Assembly: GCF_004379255.2 (NCBI RefSeq)
Contig: NC_056043.1
Span: forward strand, 1,984,001-2,048,000
From: Salvia splendens
Taxonomy: Eukaryota; Streptophyta; Magnoliopsida; Lamiales; Lamiaceae
DNA length: 64,000 bases
Direction: 5' to 3'
This document shows positions 57,379-64,000 of this stretch, one piece after another. Position 1 is the first letter of the stretch. Every line of letters starts with the position of its first letter. Both the position numbers and the translations under genes were made by a program. The notes below the pieces were generated by a model, which was not told the origin of the DNA, ran no database searches, and saw only the letters and a program-made list of their open reading frames with translations.

Positions 57379-57632
57379 TATTTATTATTATTTGTTATTA
57401 ACGTTGTTTTATAGGCACCTCGAAATATAAAATAACTAGTCCGAAGGGTTTAAAGCTACTCAATATTATATATTCGGCAGAGTTTGTACTTGGATTGATT
57501 TTTCTATAACATGTGATCTATAAAAAGATTGAATTTTGAATCTATCGAATCTAATCCCATTAAATTCGACATCAAGGAATCTCAGATCCACACACAAAGG
57601 CTGGTGTTACAGAGCTAAAAACTGCTTTTATC

Positions 57633-59171
57633 CTACGATGGTTTTTTCTTGCCAACAACCACATCCCTATCCCCTTCCCCGCTCTCACTAAAACCGCGGT
57701 AGAACTCCAGAACCTTGGGGTGAGCCGTGATCTTCGATGGCTCCAGACCCGACAGGCCCAGCCCCGCCAAGCTCCTCACACGCGACAGCGCAACATAGAC
57801 CATCCCATGCCCAAAAACCCGAGAGAGGTCCGTGTGAAGCTTGTCGAGACTCATCCCTTGACACTTGTGAATGCTCAGCGCCCACGACAGTATAAGTGGG
57901 ATCTGCCTTCGTTTAGCAACCACCTTATCCCCATCCCTGACCTCCCACGTCTCTGGCTCGACTATCAGCTCAGAGCCCGAGTCGAACTTCACCAAAGGAA
58001 GCACGTCCCCATGGCTGCAACCAGCAGACATCCCGTAGCTCTTGTCAACGAGTTTGCAGAACCCTAGGACAGTCCCGGTTGCACCATTCACCAGCTTACG
58101 CCACGGACTTATGTTCTTTATCAGCATCACCCGAGCACCAACGCAGACCTCAAGGGTGTCGCGAGCAATCCCTAGCTGCAGCTGCCTTTTCCACTGATTC
58201 TCGCCCGAATCTTGAGCTGTGTAGGTGTAAATCTCCTCGCCCAATCCCTTCATCTTCTCCTTATTCACCTCATCCACATCCGAAATCCTTGGAAAGAGAC
58301 GCACAGCGTCAGGTTCCGGCTCAGTCACCGAGCAACACTCAACCAGAAGCTCCAACTCATCAGGGCCGATCTCTGCCCTCCGTATCCCCTGCAGCAAATG
58401 CACCAGCAACGAATCCGACTGCCTGAACACCCTCGTCATCTCAATCTGAAGATCAAAACTCGATCCCCAACAATCTGCTTCGAAAGCATACACCTTCACA
58501 TCCCCCTTCTTCTTTTTCTTCTTCTCCTTCTCCTTCGTCTTCTTTTTCTCCCTCGTAGTGCAGCCAATAATAGGCGATAACTGGAAGAAATCGCCACTCA
58601 CAATCAGCTGAATCCCACCCCAAGTCTCCTTATCCTCCCTCAAAGTCCTGGCAACATAAGCAAGGCCGTCGAAGAGCTTAGCATCAACCATGCTCGTCTC
58701 ATCGATAACCAATGCCTTCACCTTCCTCCACCTCCGGCACGCCCCTTTATCCGACAGGACCCTCTCCAGCAGCCCCTCTCTATCCAACTCCCCGAATCCA
58801 ACACCTGCGAACGAATGCAGCGTCTGTCCGTGGAGGGCGCAGGCGGCCGCCCCGGTCGAAGCAGTCACATAAACCCTAGACCGGCCATGGATTTTCTTCA
58901 GCTTCTTAATGATTTCCTCAAGTAAAAACGTCTTCCCTGTCCCTGCAGAGCCTGTTACAAAAACAGATTTTCCATTCGAAACAGCGTCCAACACTCGATT
59001 TTGCTCATCCGTCCAATTAATTTTAGGCGTTCTCACTTTTTTGGAACGATTTGCAGCCTTAATCCAATAATTAATTTTGCCAGTTTTCTGGCTACTACCA
59101 AAAGCAGCTTTGGAGCTGAAATGGCGACATACAGTGATGGCGAACGACCACAATTTCATAGTCACAATCAT
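57633..59171 (-). CDS. PIF1: PIF1-type ATP-dependent DNA helicase, probably organellar
   Basis: Superfamily 1B 5'-3' DNA helicase that maintains nuclear or mitochondrial DNA. Intronless ORF; the open frame extends to 59189 but the first ATG is at 59171, giving 512 aa. The N-terminus (MIVTMKLWSFAITVCRHFSSK) is basic/hydrophobic and could target mitochondria. Motifs: Walker A GSAGTGKT (74-81), TASTGAAA, HSFAGVG, Walker B LVIDETSM (154-161), motif III SGDFFQLSPI, then late motifs LSWALSIHKCQGMSLD and YVALSRVRSL. A Lys-rich insert (KKKTKEKEKKKKKKGD) lies directly after motif III. Shorter than yeast Pif1 but similar to compact plant and bacterial forms. Confidence 0.93.
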   Translation of the reverse strand: MIVTMKLWSFAITVCRHFSSKAAFGSSQKTGKINYWIKAANRSKKVRTPKINWTDEQNRVLDAVSNGKSVFVTGSAGTGKTFLLEEIIKKLKKIHGRSRVYVTASTGAAACALHGQTLHSFAGVGFGELDREGLLERVLSDKGACRRWRKVKALVIDETSMVDAKLFDGLAYVARTLREDKETWGGIQLIVSGDFFQLSPIIGCTTREKKKTKEKEKKKKKKGDVKVYAFEADCWGSSFDLQIEMTRVFRQSDSLLVHLLQGIRRAEIGPDELELLVECCSVTEPEPDAVRLFPRISDVDEVNKEKMKGLGEEIYTYTAQDSGENQWKRQLQLGIARDTLEVCVGARVMLIKNISPWRKLVNGATGTVLGFCKLVDKSYGMSAGCSHGDVLPLVKFDSGSELIVEPETWEVRDGDKVVAKRRQIPLILSWALSIHKCQGMSLDKLHTDLSRVFGHGMVYVALSRVRSLAGLGLSGLEPSKITAHPKVLEFYRGFSESGEGDRDVVVGKKKPS

Positions 59172-59857
59172 ATCTATACTCTCTCTCACTCTAGGTCATG
59201 AAATGTCGGCAGATAACGGAATATCGACTTTGAAAACATGCATTCTCTTCTTAAAATCAATAGCACTCAACATAATCGAGTGAAATTACCTCATTTCTTG
59301 CTCACAGCCTCGCAATTTTGGATTCAGCAGCTAGGTTTAGCTGAGAGGGAGGAGTGAGGCTGCAGGTGATGCTTTGAATTCGGGCCGATATTTTGGGCCT
59401 AGAATTTGATTGAATTCGATTTGGGGGTAAGTTGTTTATGAATTTATAATTTATCTTTTTAATTAAAATAAATATAATAATATGGGATAAGATTTAGTGC
59501 CACGCTTTTTGTCTCATAATTGTGTTCTACTCCTAAATTAAATATTTATATAAATTTAAAATTAATTTGAAAAAATATTTTTTTTATAGAATCATAGTTT
59601 TTGAATTTATCAGCTTTATTAAGCCTAATGGCACTAACATTACATATCTTTAAAACATTGTAATTTTATTTTATGCGATTCACGTATGTGTCAGAGAAAA
59701 ATTATGCACGACAATAAAGTTACAAATAAAATGTGAAATATTTTATTATGGTGAGAACTTCATCACATAAAATTACATTGAATAAGAATATGAAGGGAAT
59801 CAAATTTAGACACACAAGAATGATATGACACGGTACAAAAAAATTGATGATGGAATC
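59172..59857. other. Intergenic DNA
   Basis: Upstream side of the helicase gene and downstream side of the XTH gene; AT-rich, nothing else recognised. Confidence 0.5.
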
Positions 59858-60933
59858 TTAAAATCTGGAACGCTTGCACTCGAGAGAAGATCCCTGAGGG
59901 AATCTGTTGGAATCTGCGCAGTAATTGTAAACCATGTGTTTCTGCTGCACCCATCTGAGCCTATTTCTCGCCTTCGCATCGAGCTCCTGAGTCGCGCAGG
60001 GCGTTCCGGTTGCGCACGAGCCGATGTTGAAGTTCCTGTAGTAAGCGGTGAACGGAGCGTGGGCCCAGTCAGTCTTCACACGGCCGCCTTGCGTGGCCCA
60101 GTCGTCCGCGTTCCAGAGGCTGCAGTATACCCTCATCGGCTGGTTCGTGGGGAATGCCACGCCCGAGCTACCGTGGTTGTTGAACACTCTAATAGGGCTG
60201 TTGTCCACTAGGAATCTGCACGTTTTAATATAAAATTAATAAAACAAGAAAGAGAAAAATAAAATGACCTGACATGACATGTTACTAAAAAGGAAGGAAG
60301 ACTATTTCTGTTAGACGGACTAAAATGCAAAAAAAAAATAGAACTATTAATCGTGGATGTATAATTACATGATTTTGTTGGGGCTCCAGACGATGGAGTA
60401 GGTGTGGAAGGCGGCGGTGGGGTCGAACCATAGATGGAACTGCTGCTCTTTGTCGCCTTTTCCTTTCGAGTACACATTTGTGTGGACTGTGTAGGGATTT
60501 CCGCTCGAATTTCCAAGAAACTCGAAGTCGATTTCGTCATGGCCCGCGCCTTGAGATGACAACTGCATTGTTTATAAATATATAACGTAAGTCATATTTC
60601 AATACTTTAATGATTTTAATAATGAAATCGAATTCTAGATTTGAATTTATTCAACTATAAGAAAATACTGACGTAGAAAGTGGTGACGGTTCCGGCTGAG
60701 TTGCCGGGGATGAGTTTGAGCTGCATGTCGAAGCGGCCGAACAAGCACTCGTTCTTGGACTGGAAACCGGAGCCAGAGGATTGGTCGAGGGAGAGGGAGA
60801 AGCTGCGGCCGCCTTCAAGTATCTTGGCGCGGCCATCGCCAAATGTGATGGCCGTGTCGCGGTAGAAATCGGCGGCGGTCAAGCAGGCTAAGGCAAGAAA
60901 GGCTGAGAGGAATGCTAGAATTGATGCTGCCAT
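59858..60933 (-). CDS. XTH: Xyloglucan endotransglucosylase/hydrolase
   Basis: Secreted GH16 enzyme that cuts and rejoins xyloglucan in the cell wall. Three exons, 60933-60673, 60562-60369 and 60215-59858, total 813 nt, 270 aa. Signal peptide at 1 to ~21 (ALACLTAAD). The catalytic motif [11 protein letters not shown] (95-105) has nucleophile Glu97 and acid/base Glu101, followed by an NSS glycosylation site. The C-terminal XET domain has paired Cys residues ([22 protein letters not shown]). Length is slightly below the usual 280-295 aa. It looks like the group containing Arabidopsis XTH22-XTH25, an inference from general appearance. TATA box at about 61000. Confidence 0.96.
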
Positions 60934-60997
60934 TTTTGTGTGTTGAGAAATGAGAGTGAGAAAGAGATATGGATAGAGAAGCATGGGATTTGGAAGA

Positions 60998-61007
60998 GTA
61001 TATATAG
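60998..61007 (-). promoter_or_regulatory. TATA box of the XTH gene
   Basis: CTATATATAC on the minus strand lies about 70 bp upstream of the ATG at 60933. Confidence 0.6.
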
Positions 61008-62817
61008 TGGGAAAATGTGAGCTGGCAATTGAAGAGCAAACACAATAATTGAACGCGTAATTCATTAGGCAATGGGTCATTTCCACCCATATTATTACAT
61101 TCGGTTGGCGCCTATACCAAGAGGATGTCTTGACCACATATGACCATGAAACAACGTTGCTCTTTCTCTCTCGTTCAGTGTCGAATCTAGGATTTTTTTT
61201 ATTTGGCATGCCGTAAATAATTATGGCAATTATTTTAAAAATTAGATTGAAAAGATTTCTCAGTCACAATTATATCATTTTTTATAATTAAGAACTTCGT
61301 TGTAGTATATAAGTACATAATTTATTCTAGTGTTACCATACTTTCATTATTTAAAATGAAGGTGAATTTATTTTAATTTTAAACGCTGTCCCGTTTAAAT
61401 AAAATTCCAATTGTTTCAAAAAACAGTAAAATTAAGTATGTTAGAAATAGAGAAAGATGGGAAAAAGTAAATGCATGCATTATAAGAATAGTAGTTAGAG
61501 GACATATCATTATCATAAACTAGTTAAGCAATATAAATTAGTACTATGATTTAGTAACTTTTGTTGGTAGAATTAATATTTTATATACTAATACAGAATG
61601 GTAGGCAGCGGTGCCAATTTCTTGGCAGCTTCTCATAAAGAGACTACCAACTTCTGATCATTTCATTGAGACCAATTTCTTACATAATAAAAAAAATAAA
61701 AATTATAGGTATTTACATAACATATACATATAATAATATTTCTCTTGATGAGAATTAATTTCTTCGTAAAAGAATAATATGTTACTCCTACTACATCTTT
61801 ATTCTTATTACTTTGTTTTTTCTTTGGTTTTTAGGGATTACTAATCATGTAGTAGTTAGGATATTTAATTTGTTGATTAGCTGAGTATTTGTTAATTTGG
61901 TGAATTATTTGAAATTCTTTTTAAATATATAGTTTGGACTTTATCGTAAGATATTAGTCCTACTACGTTTTTGAACTCATGATTATTAGGATTAGTTTAT
62001 AGTTTGAACAGTAATGATATTTTATAGTATAATCTCATTTTAATGTCTATTATCTTTCATTTATTTTTATGTCTTCCATCTAATTTTCAAAAATAAATTA
62101 TAATGTGTATAAATAACTAAAGCTAGTAAATTATTTATCACAATTTAAGGTAATAAAACATTGAATTGTTTAGGAAAAGTTGTAGTTTTTGCTAGATCTC
62201 TTACCTATTTGGACCTGTTAAAAACGAAACTATGACCCCAGTTATTCAAAGATTTAGTGTTCAATAGTAAAGGCAAAATAAAGGTCCATATACTTTAATT
62301 TTTTTATTTCATAAGATTCTCGTATATTTTTTTCGTTTTACTATTATCTTCAACTTAAGGAAAAGCTTGTATTTTATTGATTCTATTACGATTTGAGGAT
62401 TTCTTTTGTGGTATAAGAGAAATTATGTGTAGCTTAGGAACAATTTTGTATCAAAGTGCATACCTTATACATACATTTTGTGAAAAAATGAGTAAATTAA
62501 TTTATTTGAGCCATTAGATATGTCAAATAAATTAATTAACTCATTTTTCATAAACATGAGGAGGAGGAAGAGAAAAACAGGTAAATAGCTCAGTTTTAAT
62601 ATCAAAACAAGAAATCATGAGATTGTTCTAGAAATCAATGCCAACGAGTGAAAATTTCCATTCAAATATTAAAAGAGACAGGGAGGAAGAGGAGTGGTTT
62701 AAGGGAAACCGCGAGAATGATAAAAATATTTCCACACATATTTGTAATACGCGTGATACAAAAAATATACTACTAAAATAAATCAAAAATCACAACCACT
62801 ATAACAATTAATCATAA
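61008..62817. other. AT-rich intergenic DNA
   Basis: Upstream region of XTH. No gene, clear repeat or mobile element recognised. Confidence 0.5.
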
Positions 62818-62967
62818 TCATATATGCGGTTGATAAGACACCCTATCTATGAGATCGCGCCATTGTTTACAAACACACTTGCACTTTATAATGCTTCTTA
62901 TCTCAAGTCTTCCCAGGATGTTTCTCATCATCTTCTCCGATAGTTTTGTAAAGAAAACTTCCTCCAT
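62818..62967 (-). pseudogene. Orphan F-box domain fragment
   Basis: A 49-codon ORF on the minus strand begins with ATG and reads as an F-box: LSEKMMRNILGRLEIRSI, then CKCVCKQWRDLID. It stops at TGA right after the F-box (YQPHI). No F-box-associated domain follows downstream. It resembles the F-box of the remnant at 31487-32290 (CVCKLWHDIIK). Probably the 5' piece of a deleted gene; a short functional protein is less likely. Confidence 0.6.
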
Positions 62968-63787
62968 CTCAGACTCACGTTTATTAGAGAATAGTAGAAG
63001 TAGATGAAGAAAAAAATTATTCTTCTAACTTATATTTATAACCGAATAATAATTATTGTGAATGGGAAACGGTCTAAATTAAGTGAATATTTGCCGTTTG
63101 TTTGTTAGGAAAGAAATCGTTTTTGGAGATTGTAATTTCTCTTCTTCATATTTATTACTTATATAGGGATTAGAAATATCAATAAAAATTACATTAAGAT
63201 TTTCTTGGCTTTATTGTATCTGTCCACCTAGAATAAGGGCGGATCAAGAAAATATTCAATCAACCCTCAACATTTCGTATTACTACGGAATTAATGAAAA
63301 TATCATAATTATAATTATTAATTTATTATGATTCATAGTTATAATAATCATAGGATTTTCTTAAAAACTTTTAGCATAATAATAAATAAATATAACAACG
63401 AACATGATTACTGTTACAATTTTATTTATTTATTTATTGTTACTTTATTATGATTGGTTATAATATATAATTTTAAAAGTAATACTTTATTAATTAATTA
63501 TTAACTAATAATGAAATAATAATAGTAGTAACAATAATAATAAAAACAATAAATAAAAATAATTAATTTTGAATTATTACTATGATTATAATTTAACTAA
63601 TTAAATTATAATTATCGTAGTGAGTTGTATATTATCATTATAGTAATTTAAAGATAAAATTATTGCTATGATAAAATAATATTTTATTAATATTGTTGCT
63701 ATAAGTATAATTCTAGTAATTTATAATAATTATTGTTATTACTATAATTAAGTAGTAAGTATGATTTATCATTCTCCTAACAATATC
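62968..63787. other. Very AT-rich intergenic DNA
   Basis: Dominated by A/T with TAAT/ATTA runs between two F-box pieces; nothing else recognised. Confidence 0.5.
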
Positions 63788-64000
63788 TTAACTATCATTC
63801 TCATATTCCTCAACTTTTTCAGGAAGATCGTAACTCGCAAGATGTCTACTGTTTTTGTTGGAATATATGAGTAGTCGACCAATATACTTCGTTACGAACA
63901 ACAAGTCACCATTTGCTAAAACAGTAAACGGCCTAACATATGAATCAATATGATGCGGTCTGTGGAACATATATTCCTTTATCCAAGAATTCTCATCTCC
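63788..64000 (-). CDS. 3' end of an F-box-associated-domain gene, running out of the window
   Basis: On the minus strand an open frame enters at the window edge and ends at 63788. It reads ENSWIKEYMFHR, LANGDLLFVTKYIGRLLIY and ends LPEKVEEYENDS. The SW-x-K/R-x-Y start and a following GDLLF-type strand with LLIYS match the C-terminal part of F-box-associated domains, and the same layout is seen in the remnant at 31.5-32.3 kb. The F-box and most of the protein lie beyond 64000, so integrity cannot be judged. Confidence 0.6.
   Translation of the reverse strand, partial: GDENSWIKEYMFHRPHHIDSYVRPFTVLANGDLLFVTKYIGRLLIYSNKNSRHLASYDLPEKVEEYENDS

Larger units (their letters stand above)
56247..57632. 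other. Intergenic DNA with two Stowaway-like MITEs
   Basis: Holds the PP5 promoter and leader (56247 to ~56470), two MITEs listed separately, and no further gene. Confidence 0.6.

Overview
This window is nuclear DNA of a flowering plant, a eudicot judging by gene content and structure. Genes are split by short GT-AG introns, intergenic DNA is very AT-rich, and there are many plant-type LTR retrotransposons and MITEs. The species cannot be fixed from the sequence alone. Exon structures below were built by hand from splice sites and reading-frame closure; each spliced gene closes in frame.

Left arm (1-31 kb). A 24-exon LRR-malectin receptor-like kinase (2.1-9.1 kb) is followed by a small RING-H2 E3 ligase gene. 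That gene is split by a Tork/Tnt1-like Copia element (10339-20560, 5-bp TSD), whose own 5' LTR carries a second, oppositely oriented Copia element (10660-15821, 5-bp TSD). Both elements have intact gag-pol ORFs and LTR pairs that look identical by eye, so both insertions look recent. Downstream are two small two-exon genes (22.6-23.8 kb and 30.0-30.5 kb). I interpret them as diverged paralogues of the PRE/PACLOBUTRAZOL RESISTANCE atypical HLH family; the second has a nonsense codon at position 4. The space between holds MITEs of Mutator, hAT and Stowaway type.

Middle (31-40 kb). A degraded F-box/F-box-associated gene carries a Tourist-like MITE. Just 5' of it sits a 7.64-kb Gypsy (Tat-lineage-like) element with matching 718-bp LTRs and a 5-bp TSD. 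It keeps gag, has lost nearly all of pol, carries two tandem-repeat arrays and encodes on the opposite strand a large four-exon antisense gene. It is the least ordinary object in the window.

Right arm (41-64 kb). This is a run of conserved housekeeping genes: a P-class PPR protein (+), then on the minus strand a peroxisomal citrate synthase (13 exons, PTS2), COQ3 of ubiquinone biosynthesis (9 exons), serine/threonine phosphatase 5 with TPRs (12 exons, one GC-AG intron), an intronless PIF1-type helicase and a xyloglucan endotransglucosylase/hydrolase (3 exons). A tRNA-derived SINE lies between COQ3 and PP5. The right edge has an orphan F-box fragment and the 3' end of another F-box-associated gene that runs out of the window.

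The genes do not form one pathway. The coherent story is ordinary conserved genes on the right and a transposon-rich left half where insertions have recently broken genes.
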